NCBI GenBank assembly: GCA_027257055.1
Contig: JAPVLO010000278.1
Span: forward strand, 4,340,001 to 4,404,000
From: Cephalopachus bancanus
Taxonomy: Eukaryota; Chordata; Mammalia; Primates; Tarsiidae
DNA: 64,000 nt
Reading direction: 5' to 3'
The position numbers and the translations under genes are program-made. Under the pieces are notes generated by a model. That model was not told where the DNA came from and did no database searches. It was given only the letters and a program-made list of their open reading frames with translations. Position 1 is the first letter of the stretch, and each line of letters opens with the position of its first letter. Positions 11,911-23,374 of this stretch are shown here, piece after piece.

Positions 11911-12191
11911 CCAGGCTTAGTGGCTCAGCCTGTAATTCCAGCACTTTGGGAGGCCGAGGCGAGTGCATTGCCTGAGCCGGCAGGTTCAAGACCAGCCTGG
12001 GCAACTTGGCAAGACTTGTTTCTACAATAAATCAAAAATTAGCCGGGCATGGTATCACATGCCTATAGTTCCGGCCACTTGGAAGGCTGAGGCAGAAGGA
12101 TTGCCGGAGCCCAGCAGGTCGAGGCTGCAGTGGCCGGGAGCAGCCACTGCACTCCAGTCTGGGCGACAGAGTGAGACTCCAACTCAAAAAA
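11911..12191 (+). mobile_element. Alu (tarsier-type dimer), 3' member of Alu-X-Alu
   Basis: Full dimer with A tail. It is followed by 'aaaaggcacctacaag' (12192-12207), the partner of the flank at 10760-10775. Its own 5' flank is unrelated. Confidence 0.93.
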
Positions 12192-12207
12192 AAAAGGCAC
12201 CTACAAG

Positions 12208-13119
12208 TTAGGGGACAGTGGAGAGTGAAGGGCATGTGGTGGAGGGGAGTGGCGGTGAGGTTGGTGGAAGGTTAGACTAGGCTAGCCCATGGAGGGCTTT
12301 CTTCCTGGACCAGAGAGTCAGTGAGCGAGAGGGGTGCAGAGTCTTTGTGTAGCAACTCCCCCTCTGGGTCTTGGGGCCATAGGAAACCCCCTCCCATTCC
12401 CTTGATGAAATACACAGCTAGTTCATTTCAGACCAGAGAGAGGAACAGACCTCCACCCGAACACTCTCTCATCAACCCCTGGTATGATTTTAGCAAAAAC
12501 CAAACAGACGTGGCCCCTCTGCAGCCTTCCGCGACCTCTGCAGCCTTCCTGTGACCTCCCCCGGTGGGTCCCATCTGGCCTGAGTGTGTGTTCTGTGGAC
12601 TTGAGCACTACAGAGGTCATCAGAAAACTTTGGGGATTTTCCTCTGTGTTGAAAACACTTCAGTTTCACTTAGTGCCAGCATTTGCCAGGCCTCAAAGTC
12701 TGGAACCATCCATAAACAAGGTCTGGCCAGGTAACTACCATGGGCCCCTACCCCCCTAAAGCTAACAAAAACACTCTTATCTCCCAGCCAAAAAAGAAAA
12801 AAATCCCCATCACTGTTCAAATGCACCGACTTCCTATTTTTCCTGGCCAGCCGCCCTTTCTTCTTCATCGCCTCCTCTTGGTTTCCCAGCAGCCACCACA
12901 TCCCCTGCAACCTGAGCAGCCGGGCAGGCGGGTTCGACCCAGGTGTGTGCAGGACACAAGGCGTGGGAGGAGACGCTGGAGGGGGCATAGCAGGGCTCCT
13001 CCAAGCTCTCCAAGAGCCAGAGGTATTTACAAGGCTGGCCTGGGGAGCAAGTCTGTGGCTGCCTTTAAATAAATACTTCGGACCCCGATGGAGTTATCAC
13101 AAGTCACATGTGATCAAGG
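12208..13119. other. Unassigned, moderately GC-rich
   Basis: Several overlapping short frames on both strands (up to 122 residues, 12620-12988 minus) but none shows a recognisable domain, and no single frame is favoured. Confidence 0.3.
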
Positions 13120-13300
13120 CTTCAGCATTGACAAAGCTATTTCACATATATTATCTCTCTTCATTCTCACAGCAGTCCTCTGAGGCCGGATCTTCTTACC
13201 CTCATTTCAAACATGAGGACACTGAAACTCAGAGAATTGAAATGACTTTTTCCAAGATTATCCAGCAGCGTCTGTGACTGAATTTGGGACTCCTGACTAA
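13120..13300 (+). mobile_element. MIR
   Basis: Sense MIR order: 'tcattctcacagcagtcctc', 'catgaggacactgaaactca', 'gactgaatttgggactcctg'. Confidence 0.75.
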
Positions 13301-13382
13301 ATCCTCTGGGCTCGGCCTTTCACTTGGCATCACAGAAAGAACAGATGGTTCTGAGGAGCCCCATGAGATGGGTGTTGAGTGA

Positions 13383-13391
13383 GCGCGCGCG

Positions 13392-13446
<55 letters not shown>
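13383..13446. repeat. (GC)9(AC)23 compound dinucleotide repeat
   Basis: Alternating purine-pyrimidine over 64 bases: GC at 13383-13400 then AC to 13446. Such tracts can form Z-DNA. Arginine/alanine/histidine frames across it are translations of the repeat. Confidence 0.98.
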
Positions 13447-13448
<2 letters not shown>

Positions 13449-14310
13449 CTCATGGTGCCAATTCCACTTTAAGAAACTCATACTGAGTGGAGCAAAACTC
13501 TTAACACAATGCCTGACATCATACATTGCCTTAACTGGGGACAAGGCTGCCTGGAGATCGCCATTGGCTTTTGTGAATGAACTTGACAGCAGTTTATCAC
13601 GATCACACGGAATGGCAATGATTTGTGTTTGAGTCTATTCCACTCATCAAGCTGTAAGTTGCTCAGAAAAGTGTGCAGTGCCTACTACAACACTGATTCT
13701 AAACACACTTTGCATTTGTCTTTACTAATGGGGACAAGACACAGGACAGATAAACTGCCACTTTGATCACCTTGCTCAGAATATTAGGCTGATATTAATG
13801 ATGCTCGTGATTCCCCAGGTCAAGCTCAGTAGGGTGGAATGCACAGAGCAGGTGGGCCAGAAACACAGTGAGGCGCATAGGGTACAACAGGGGGCCTGGC
13901 CTGGGTGTCAAGCTGGGGTGCAGAGCTTGTATTGAGATAGGTAGCTCAGCAGGAGATGTCTTAGAGCGAGCAAAGCAACGGCCCAAACTAAACCATGGCA
14001 GGGGTGATGGGCAATGCTGAGAAGTCAGTGGTGTGATGCTTGGCCTGGAAAAGGATGAGGTCGGCCCCAATTCACCAAGCTCCTGTGGGGGCCCCTCTGG
14101 ACAGTGGCGGTTTGATCTGCCCTCTTTTGCTTGCTATCATCCTGCAAGGCTCCTTGCTACCCAGAGCCCAGAGTTGCAAGAGCAAATGTGTATGTACCAT
14201 GCAGCTACTAGGTGGGAAGACAGATTAGATGGGAGGAAAAGACACTAAGATTCTTGATAATTTCTTCAAATGACCATTTGTATTGGGAACTGTCCCTCAC
14301 TGAAGTTGTG
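13447..14310. other. Unassigned
   Basis: No recognised repeat. Frames at 13795-14070 (minus) and 14033-14248 (plus) overlap and have no domain features. Confidence 0.3.
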
Positions 14311-14532
14311 GCAGGCGGGTGCGGTGGCTCACGTCTATAGTACCAGCAATTTGGGAGGCCAAGTGAGAGGATTGCCTGAGCCCACAGGTTCAAGACCAGC
14401 CTGAGCAACTTGGCGAGACCTCCCCTCTACAATAAATAAAAAAATTAGCTGGGCGGTGGTGCACACCTGTAGTTCCAGCTACTTGGAAGGGTGAAGGGGA
14501 AGGATCGCCTGAGCCCAGCAGGTCGATGCTAC
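14311..14532 (+). mobile_element. Alu, 3'-truncated
   Basis: The left arm and the first half of the right arm are clear. It stops after 'cagcaggtcgatgctacc' with no A tail, so the 3' end was lost by a later deletion. Confidence 0.88.
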
Positions 14533-15154
14533 CAGGCCTTTTAAGCTCTGACTCCCTTGATTTCCTTTGCAAGCCTTTTCTTTACTAAGTGCTTTTGTCT
14601 CTGAATTTTCCATTCTCACATCTTGCATAGGCAGTTGAGTATTTCACTTTGGAATGTGGGAGTGATGGGTACCTATTGTCTTAGTGTCTTCAACTAAAAC
14701 AGACTGAAATCATTCTGTCATGTCTTGACTCACAAGTCAGGAGCAGCGGTGGGATTCGAAGCTGGGAAATTTGAAGCAAGTTCTATTTCTACCACTCCCT
14801 GGTCCCCTGGTTGTCCTGAAGTTAAGTGCCCAAGTTTCTCTTCTCAGTCTAATTGCATTTAGGCTCTCATCTCTCCTGGTGTGACAGAAAGTGCTGCCAC
14901 CAATGCCTCCATTTCCCCTAGGTAATCTCAATTGTAGGAGGAAATTTTCCCAGTCTCTAAAAACTTACCATGATTGAAATTTAATTCTGGAAAGAAAAGT
15001 AAGTCAGCATTAACCTTGTTTTACAAAAGAGTTTTAGCTCCAGTGGCAACTCTGAGATCATCCCATAGAGTCAGGTCCTGCCTGGGTTCCAGTCACTGTA
15101 ATTCCTTCTCTTTCCATAACTGGGGTCATTTGATTTTTACACCACAGGACTCAC
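14533..15154. other. Unassigned
   Basis: No clear repeat or gene. It includes the putative donor-site flank of the candidate exon described next. Confidence 0.3.
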
Positions 15155-15460
15155 CTTACCTTCAATGTCCTGGTCCAATCCAGGGAGAGGCAGGTGCTTT
15201 TCAACCAGCTTCAACTCTGTGTTCTGGGCATTGAGAACTTTTTGTGGAGAAAGTGTCTTCCCCCTCTGGTATGCCCTGTTCTTATCACTAGGCCTTGCCC
15301 ATGGACTCCTGAACCCTTCTTCTAGTAACACGCCCAGAATCCTGTTCTCTTCAAAGAGCTCTGACTCAGAACTTAATGAGAGATCTCCTCCGCCTATCTC
15401 AGATTTGGGCCTCCGGTTGTCCCTGGGCTCCACGTCCAGGTGGGATGCTCTGAGAGTTTC
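15155..15460 (-). other. Candidate exon, unrecognised (weak)
   Basis: On the minus strand a frame is open from about 15490 to 15137 and reads as low-repeat, charged protein-like sequence (for example GGDLSLSSESELFEENRIL and LKLVEKHLPLPGLDQDIEG). It runs into two overlapping donor-like sites: GAAG|GTAAGG at 15160/15159 and GTGAGT at 15154-15149. The acceptor side is poor, and the frame has no ATG near its start. The opposite strand also has a 137-residue frame, so it may be chance. I do not recognise the peptide. Confidence 0.22.
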
Positions 15461-15824
15461 ACAAGGGCATCCTCACTTCTCCTCTGTGACAAACCTTCAC
15501 CTGGGCTCTGCCAGACAAGCAGCACAGCTGCTCACCAAGAATGCCTCCTGTGAGTGCTCAGGGGGGCTTTCTCACTGACTGTGCCCTGCTGGGGCCTGGT
15601 GTCTGGCAAGAAGCCTTTTTTTGAGGTGCTCATTGCAAGTGTCTCCAAGACTTTTAATCTATCCAACCAACTAGTAGAGATATTTTTAAAAGAAGCCCAA
15701 GAAAAGTCATGAGTTTTCTAGTTGCCTTGTAGGGTAGAACTCATTTCAGTTCCACTTTGTTCCCAGTTGATTTTTTAGGAGTTGTTTTGTTCCCAGTCAC
15801 TTGTGGCTGCCACAACTTCTTCCC

Positions 15825-16106
15825 TTTTTTTTGAATCAGAGTCTCACTTTGTCATCCAGGCTGGAGTGCAGTGGCATGCTCACAGCCACCACAGCCTTGA
15901 CCTACTGGGCTCAGGCGATCTTTCCACCTCAGCCTTCAAGTAGCTGGGACTATAGGAGTGCACCACCACACCCAGCAATTTATTTAGTGTAGAGACGAAG
16001 TCTTGCCAAGTTGCCCAGGCTGGTCTTGAACCCTAGGCTCAGGCAATCCTCTTGCCTCCACCTCCCACGGTGCTGGGAATATGGCTGTGAGCTACTGCAC
16101 CCAGCG
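15825..16106 (-). mobile_element. Alu
   Basis: T-run then antisense right and left arms down to 'gagctactgcacccagcg'. It is more diverged than the youngest copies. Confidence 0.92.
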
Positions 16107-16385
16107 TTAAAAAAAATCCCTTAATATTAGCATGGTTACCTACTTTCCATTAGCCTGTCATGTGAGAAAGTAGGGATTTTCTCACATGATGATCATATCC
16201 TCAAAAGCCATGACATATGGTCTGATATCAGCACTGCAAAAGTCAGGGTGAAGTTTCTGTTGGAGTCAGCTAAGAACCCAATGACACCTGCATCCCCACT
16301 GGGAGAAGAAGGAATTACAGAGGCTGGAAACCTGGCTTTACTGGAGAAGTTGAAGGCTTATTTATTTGGGGGATAAAAGCAGTAA

Positions 16386-16706
16386 CGGGCCAGGCTTGGT
16401 GGCTCAGCCTGGAATCCCAGCACTTTGGGAGACCGAGGTAAGAAGGTTGCCTGAGCCCACGGGTTCGAGACCAGCCTGGGCAACTTGGCAAGACCTCGGC
16501 TTTACAATAAATTTTTTTAAAAATTAACTGAGCGTGGTAGTGCGTGCCTGTAGTTTCAGCTACTTGGAAGACTGAGGTAGAAGGATCGCCAGAGCCCAAC
16601 AGGTCGACACTGGGGTGGTCGTGAGCATGCCACTGCACTCCAGCCTGGCCCACGGAGTAAGACTCCCACTGAAAAAAGAAATAAAATAAAAAATAAATAA
16701 ATAAAA
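16386..16706 (+). mobile_element. Alu with long A-rich tail
   Basis: Full dimer, a tail of repeated TAAA units, and the target duplication 'ataaaagcag' on both sides (16373-16382 and 16707-16716). B box GGTTCGAGACC at 16462-16472. Confidence 0.94.
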
Positions 16707-16788
16707 ATAAAAGCAGAAATGGTGAGCTTATTATTTTTTGGTTTCTTTTGCAGTGCAACTTGGTTTTATTTTTGTTTTCCTCACCAGT

Positions 16789-17317
16789 TGTGACAACATT
16801 ACGTACAGGTGGCTTACGTGAACTCAGAATGAGGGGAGGCCATTGCTTGGACTCAGCTGCTGCGCTAGAGCTCAGCAGACCAGACTGAAAACCAAAACGA
16901 GCTCACTCATGCTGGGTTCCACATCACCAACTCAAATGGGGTCATCACCCGGCCTTCCGCGAAGGCAGGAGAGATTAGCAGCCAAGTGACCCACACAGGC
17001 CGGTTTAATTGGCATGAGAACACAGTTCACTCTGCTTGGCTCCTTTACCCAAAAAGGACCCTGATGTTAACCAGTCAGCTATCTTTCTGTTGTCTCACAA
17101 TCCCCATCTTACAAAGAAAGTAACTCTGATTTGACCGATTCACTTTTTTGTTCTGTTTCTGCTTTCTTTAGCTCTTCTCTGCCTACAAAATCAACCTCTG
17201 CTGCTCAGCTCATTGGAACGTGTATTCTATCTTAAAGAACTAATTGTTCAATTTTAGAATTGCAATAAAGCCAATTAAGATTTTTAAACCAAGTTGTTGT
17301 AATACTGTCTTTTGACA
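16789..17317 (+). mobile_element. Solo-LTR-like element
   Basis: It begins TGTGACAACATT, ends TTTTGACA and has AATAAA at 17264-17269 in 'gaattgcaataaagccaatt', a layout typical of a class I ERV LTR R region. No duplication was found, so the termini are tentative. Confidence 0.5.
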
Positions 17318-17439
17318 CTTACAATGGCAGCAGGGCAGTGTGTTGGGTTTTTTTCAAAGGAGGTAGCTGAAAATCTGTTATGACTGCAAAATTAAAAGCA
17401 TTAAAGGGCGTTAGGAGGAAGTTGGAAATTGGAGCACCT

Positions 17440-18881
17440 CTTTTGTGTTGTTTTTAAGATTTTTTTAAAGCTGACAGATAACATTGTATATGTTTATTGC
17501 ATACAACATTTGTTTTGAAATGATATATGTGTTGCATAATGGTTAAATCTAGCTAATTGACAATTGCATGACCTCACATAATTATCTTGTTTGTGGTAAG
17601 AGCATATAACATCCACTCTCTTACAGTTTTAAAGACTATAGTATATCATCCTTGTCTACAATCACCTGCTGCACAATAGATCTCTTGACCTTTTTCTTTT
17701 ATCTGTAATTATGTATTCTTTGATTAACATCTCTCTATCTCTCCCTCCCCCCACAACCACCTTTGCCACAGGTAACCACTGCTGTATTCTCTACTTCTAA
17801 TCATGATTAGATGCTTAGGTTCCACATAGGAGTGAGATCACTTGGTATCCATCTTTCTTTGCCTAGCTTATTTCACTTAACATAATGTCCTTCAGGTTTA
17901 TTCATGCTGTAGCAAATTATACAGTTCTATTTGTTGTTGTTGTTGTTATTGTTGTTGTTTTATGACTGAATTCCATTGTGTAGATATACCACATTTTAAA
18001 AAATCCATTTGTTTGTTGATAGACACAGATTAATTCCATATCTAAGCTGTTGTTAATAATGATGCAATAAACATGGGAGTGCAATATTTTTGACATACTG
18101 TTATGGTCTGAGTAACACTCGGCTGCTCTCCTTGATACCAAAATATCAAAGGGGCAGGGAGCGGATAGAAAAGTTGGAATCCAGGGAACAGAGCTGGACT
18201 CGAGGTCTTTCTCAAATGATTCTGCCTACCCTTCTGGTCTCTCAGTCCACTTTTATAGTCCAAAGTTGCCGGTACCTATACATTAGCCAGCAGAGCATTG
18301 TATAGGACTTAAGCTACAGCCGCATTTTACATTTAGATAATGACATTTAGAGTAAGGGAAGTTTACAAGGCCTAAGACATCGTGCATTACAGAAGTTATA
18401 CAAATCACAAGACTTACAATTACATTGATGCAAAAGTTATGCAAATCTCATGACTTAAGATTACATTGATACTATATAGTTCAAAGAAAGGGAGTAAATA
18501 GGGATTTACATCTTTGGGCATAGTCTGCAGGGAAGTCAACGATTCCCTCAAGTTACTTACTGGGAGTGCATAGAAGACAAGGGGACTCTCAGTAACGTGT
18601 TGGGGAATGTACAGGAGCCCTTGCATCCCTGCCATGCCCTTCTCTAGGGCTGCTGCAACATGGAGACACATTAGTGGGTCCCTGTATTAATACTGATTTC
18701 ATTTCCCCTGGATATACATCCAATAGTGGGATTGCTGGATTATATGGTAATTCTCTTTTTAATTTTTTGAAGAACTTCCATGCGGTTTTCCATAGTGGCT
18801 GTCCTCATTTGTATTCTTACCAACAGTATATAAGAATTCCCTGTTCTTCACATCCTTACCAATACCTGTTATCGGTTATCC
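17440..18881 (-). mobile_element. Old L1 3' end, split by an LTR
   Basis: Antisense L1M-type 3' UTR ('tgtatatgtttattgcatac', 'gcacaatagatctcttgacc') and ORF2 end ('ttcattccattgtgtagata'-like order). It is interrupted at 18099-18689 by a family-B LTR and resumes with 'atactgatttcatttcccct'. Confidence 0.8.
18099..18689 (-). mobile_element. ERV solo LTR, family B (copy 2)
   Basis: It runs from 'tgttatggtctgagta' to 'gggtccctgtatta', flanked by ATAC at 18095-18098 and 18690-18693. The surrounding L1 reads through if the LTR and one ATAC are removed. A 4-bp duplication is usual for class I (gammaretrovirus-like) ERVs. No internal sequence is left, so it is a solo LTR formed by LTR-LTR recombination. 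Confidence 0.82.
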
Positions 18882-20055
18882 TTTTTTTTTTTTTAGAGTT
18901 ATGGGGTACAAGTGGGGATTTACTATATAAGTAGGTTGCATGCATGTGATATTTGGGCTTCTAACTGACCCTCTCTTTCTCTGATAGTGGACCAGGTACC
19001 CAGTATGTTGTCACATGTTCCCTTCCCTCCCCTAGCAGTGTACAATGTCTGCCAATCTCACCTTTGTGCTAGTGTGATTCATGTTTAGGGTCTGCTGAAC
19101 ACTAATGAGTGAGAACATGTGGTCTTCAGTACTTTGTTCCTATAATAGTTTGCTTAGTATGATAGTCTCCAGTTGCATCCAAGTTGCTGCAAAGGCTGTG
19201 ATTTTGTTCTTTATGGCTGCATAATATTCCATTGTGTATATGTACCACATTTTGTTTATCCAGTCTACTTGTGATGGGCATCATAATTGTTTCCAAGTTT
19301 TTGTTACTGTGAACAGTGCTGCAATAAACATGCATGCTCAGGTGTCTTTTTGGTAGATCATTCTATGTTTCTCTGGGTATATTCCCAGGAAGAGGATTGC
19401 TGGATCATATGGAAGCTCGATTTTTAGCTCTTTGAGGAATTGCCACACTACTTTCCATAAAGGATGAACTAGTTTATTTTCCCACCAACAGTGTACAAGT
19501 GTCCCCTTTTCTCTGCAACCATGCTAGCATCTGTTGTTTTTTGACTTTTTAGTGATAGCCATCTTTACTGGTATGTCATTGTACTTTTGATTTGCATTTC
19601 TCTTGTGATGAGTGATGCTTAACATGTCTTCATGTGTTTGTTGGCTACTTGTATGTCCTCCTTTGAGAAGTGTCTGTTCGTGTCCTTTGCCCACTTTTTA
19701 ATGATGTTGTTGGCTTTTTCCTTTTAATTCATTTGAGCTCCTTGTAGATCCTGGATGTTAGGCCTTTGTCAAATGCATAGTTTACAAATATTTTTTCCCA
19801 TTCCGTCGCTTGTCTCTTTATTCTCTTGATTGTTCCTTTTGCTGTGCAAAAACTTTTCAGTTTGGTAGGGTCCCACCTGTCTATCTTAGCTTTTGTTGCA
19901 ATTGTTTTTGAGAATTTGGTCATGAATTCACTGCCTACTCCAATATTCATGAGGGTGTTTCCTATGTTTTCTTCTAAGGTTCTTATAGTTTGAAGTTTAA
20001 CATTTAAGTTAACATTGAGTTAATTTTTGTATATGGTAATAGGTAGGAGTCTATG
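18882..20055 (-). mobile_element. 5'-truncated L1 (ORF2 3' third plus 3' UTR)
   Basis: T-run at 18882-18894, then the antisense 3' UTR and about 900 bases of ORF2. The minus-strand frame at 19729-19950 reads [20 protein letters not shown] and [20 protein letters not shown], the region after the ORF2 reverse transcriptase. Other frames are broken. It is inserted in the older L1. Confidence 0.85.
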
Positions 20056-20474
20056 GGACATCTCTTTAGAGAACTGCTAGGATGCTGGGAGTTCCAGTCC
20101 TTACTCCAAAGAGGAGGGGAATATGTGGGGTGGGGGTATTCGTTCCCTCTCAAACCTAATGACGGGCATGAAGGAGTTGTCCAGAGGGCTACATCTGTGG
20201 CAGAAGCAGCCTGGGGCAGCAGAGTGGGCTATGATATTAGGAAGTGACTGCACTCCCTAAGGCCAAAGGATGGTGTTAGTGTTTGCCCAGGAGCAGATGG
20301 GGGCCCTGGCAGACAGAGCTTGTCTGGTGCCCCTGAGATGCTACCTGAGGGGGTCACCTTGGAGCATGGAGTGGAGGGAGGAGCTGCTAGGTATAAGAGA
20401 CAGAAACTTAAGGTGGTCCATATTCAAGACTAAGTAGATAGCTCTGAGTGGAAAATTACTAGCAGCCAAACTAC
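20056..20474. other. Unassigned
   Basis: No family recognised. A 64-residue frame at 20053-20247 lacks support. Confidence 0.3.
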
Positions 20475-20960
20475 ATAAAGACTTGAAGACGCAACAAAGT
20501 GCATGTATCTGGGAGGTCTCTAAGTACATGTATCTGGGGGAAGGATAAACTAGTGAGAAAGCCTTTCCCGGATAACTCTCCCTCAAGAAAGCCCACCAAG
20601 AAAGCCTGCCAAAACCAACGGCCCTAGGGGCCAAGGAACCAATCAGATTCTGACCAATGCCCCACAAACCCAGCAATAAGGAAGGGATATGGCACCTTAT
20701 TCAATCCAGCACCTAATAGTGGAAAAGAAAAAAACTTAGGTGACATTCTGGAAGATTGTACACCCCGTAGTACTCAGCCAATGAGGAACTGGAGGAGGGG
20801 ACTTGTGCACTAGGGAATAAATTGCTTGCTGTAACTGTTCCAGGTGTGCCTGCCTACCAGACACCTAATCTTGCGAGACTGCCAATAAAGTCTCACTTCT
20901 GCTGCACTCCGCATCTCCATGTCCACCTTTGATTTTGGACGAGTAAGTTTGTTTCTCACA
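20475..20960 (+). mobile_element. ERV LTR (class I-like)
   Basis: CCAATCAGA at about 20639, CCAATGAGG at about 20777, and 'gccaataaagtctcacttc' with AATAAA at 20884-20889, followed by U5-like 'ggacgagtaagtttgtttct' ending CA. The 5' end is approximate. Confidence 0.6.
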
Positions 20961-20989
20961 TTAGTGACCAACCAGAAGACACATAGCAA

Positions 20990-21600
20990 CCCATCTTAGT
21001 CCTTTGAGGTCTCTATAATACCTTCGACCGGATAATTTATGAACAACAGAAATTTATTGCTCACAGCTCTGGAGGCTAGGAAGCCTAAGATCAGGGTGCC
21101 AACAGTTAGGTATCTGATAAGGGCTATTCTCTACTTCAAAAACAGTGCCTTTCTAGCTGTGTCCTCACATGATGAAAGGGATGTTGAACTCCCTCCAGCA
21201 TCCTTTATAAGGGAACTAATCCCATTCAACTAATCAGGAACAGGAGTAGCTCTGAAGAACTCCTCTTTTGCTTGTTTGTTTGAGTATGGGTCTCATTCCG
21301 TCACTCAATTTGGAGTACAAGGGCAGGATCACAGCTCATGACAGCCTTGACCTTCTGGGCTCAGGTGATCCTTCTGCCTCAGCCTCCTGAATAGCTGTGA
21401 CTACAGGAATACATCACCATGCCCAGTGATAATTTTTTTTTTTTTAGAGATGAAGTCTCACTATGTTGCCTAGGCTGGTCACAAACTCCAGGGCTCAAGC
21501 AATCCTCCCGCCTGGGCTCCAAAGTGCTGAAATTACAGGTGTGAGCCACCAAGGCTGGCCTGAGCTTCTCTTTTGTAAAGAAAATTTTCATTAGTAGAGA
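20990..21600 (-). mobile_element. MaLR-type LTR, split by an Alu
   Basis: Antisense MLT1/MST order: 'acaacagaaatttattgctc', 'agctctggaggctaggaagc', 'ttctagctgtgtcctcacat', 'ccttataagggaacta'. It is interrupted by the Alu at 21272. Confidence 0.7.
21272..21560 (-). mobile_element. Alu (old, diverged)
   Basis: The antisense dimer is clear ('cactcaatttggagtacaag', 'cactatgttgcctaggctgg'). Flanks 'aactcctcttttg' and 'agcttctcttttg' are a diverged target duplication. Confidence 0.88.
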
Positions 21601-22229
21601 TATCTATACCAGGAAGACAGCTGCTGCCAGACAACTTTTATCACTGGAGAGCCTTTTATCTGCACAACAAAGCAACATTTATTCATCTTACATTTTCTTC
21701 CCTCCCCCTCCCATCATTTCTGTCCACCACCTCCTAGAAAACCCAAGCCCCCATTTACATCTGTAACTCAGAATACTTTATAAGCTTCAATCATATGGTC
21801 CTTTTTTGAGTCTCATATTTTGTGGGACTCCTGGTCATACGTACTACCAAAGAACCTATAAGGTTAGCAGGGACCTTTTTTCTGTCTCCTACATAGGTAG
21901 AAGAAGCTGATCATGTTAGGAGAGTCACAGCAGGCCACGGCAGCTTTACTCCCACTGTAGGTCTGGCTGGGAAAGGGAGAAACTTTATTTTTGAAGTTTA
22001 GGGAGTTTTGTTTGCTTTTGTTAAAAAAGTAACTTACAGCACTGGACATATTGATGGTTGATCTGAGACCATTCTGAGGACCAAAGTGAGGAGTTTTATT
22101 GCATAGTCGTGATGGGATCTACGTGAGATTTGCTCTCGGGCTAGGGAAGAACCGGCCCCACAGTGGGAGTGGTAAGTAAAGTCTAAGTTGTCATAAGATT
22201 GTTCTTATAAGTCCTGCCCTTTCGTACAC
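21601..22229. other. Unassigned
   Basis: No gene or repeat I can support. Confidence 0.3.
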
Positions 22230-22690
22230 CGTTTATAGTGATGTACTAGTATCCTGCTGTAACAAATAAAATGGCTAAAAACAACCCAAATTTATTATCT
22301 TATCATTCTGGAAGTCAGAAGTCCAACATGGGTTTTACAGGCTAAAAAACAAAGTGTAGGCAGGACTGTGACACTTCTGGCAGCTCTAGGAAGGAGTCCA
22401 TTTTCTTGCCTTTTCCAGCTGCCTGTGGCTACCAGCACTCATTTTTTCTCCCTCGGCTTTTGTCACCATAACACCTTTGCTCTACCTAGCTGGCCCTCCT
22501 GCCTCCCTCTTCTAGGGACACTTGTGATACATTGGGTTCACTCTAATGATCCAGGATAATCTTCCCATCTCAATATTCTTAATTTATCACATCTGCAAAA
22601 TTTGTTTTGCCACATAAAGTAACACACCTGTGGGTTCTAGGGATTAGGATGTGGATGTCATTGGGGGGGCATTATTCAGCCTACAACAAT
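22230..22690 (-). mobile_element. MaLR-type LTR
   Basis: Antisense MLT1/MST-like: 'gtactagtatcctgctgtaa', 'aaatttattatcttatcatt', 'tctggaagtcagaagtcc', through 'ttattcagcctacaaca'. Confidence 0.65.
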
Positions 22691-22792
22691 GGATAAGTAA
22701 ACTTGAAAAAAATCACTTTGTTCCCTTGGTCTTCATTTTTTTCCTCTGTAAAATGGGGTTAATAATGCCCACCTTGAAAGATTACAGGACTT
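22691..22792 (-). mobile_element. MIR fragment
   Basis: 'ttcctctgtaaaatggggtt' and 'aataatgcccaccttgaaag' are antisense MIR. The following Alu inserted into it. Confidence 0.65.
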
Positions 22793-23079
22793 TTTTTTTT
22801 TTTTTGAGTTGGAATCTCACTCTGTCGCCCAGACTGGTGTGCAGTGGCCACTCCCGGCCACCGCAGCCTCGACCTGCTGGGCTCCGGTAATCCTTCCACC
22901 TCAGCCTTCCAAGTAGCCAGAATTACAGGCATGCACTACCACGCCCGGCTGATTTTTTGATTTATTGTAGAGATGAGGTCTCACTGCCCAGCCGGGTCTC
23001 AAACCCGCGGGCTCAGGCAATCTACTCACCTCAGCCTCCCAAAGGCGCGGGATTACAGGCTGAGCCACCAAGCCCGGCT
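22793..23079 (-). mobile_element. Alu (young tarsier-type dimer)
   Basis: A 14-bp exact target duplication 'agattacaggactt' at 22779-22792 and 23080-23093. It shares the CCCGC(A/G)CC left-arm change with the Alus at 4840 and 42130, and with 4840 also a short deletion after CTGGGCA. Confidence 0.97.
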
Positions 23080-23149
23080 AGATTACAGGACTTAAAGGAA
23101 GTCAAATGTGAAACTTTAGATAGCATTTCAATAAGTTCTTTTTATAAGA

Positions 23150-23230
23150 ATTCATTATTTTCATTCACTTACTTAATAAGTGTATTAAATACCTACTATA
23201 TAACCAGGTAGTGTTCAGAGTGCTAAACTA
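23150..23230 (-). mobile_element. L2 3' end fragment
   Basis: 'ttcattcacttacttaataa' then 'aaatacctactatataacca' and 'gtgttcagagtgctaaac', the antisense L2 tail order. Confidence 0.55.
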
Positions 23231-23374
23231 TGTCTTGCTAAAAAAAAAAAAAAGGAAGGCAGAAGAGAGCAAGAACTTTGACTTCCCTAAACAGGGAAGG
23301 AAGGGGTGGATGTCAGTGCTGGAAATATGGTCCAGAAAAGTGAAGCAACCATGTGGTGGATTCTGCCAAGTTCT

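Noticed and set aside
15165..15578. 137-residue plus-strand frame as a gene
   Set aside because: Opposite strand of the candidate exon, serine/leucine-rich, no start context, splice or domain signal; not better than chance.
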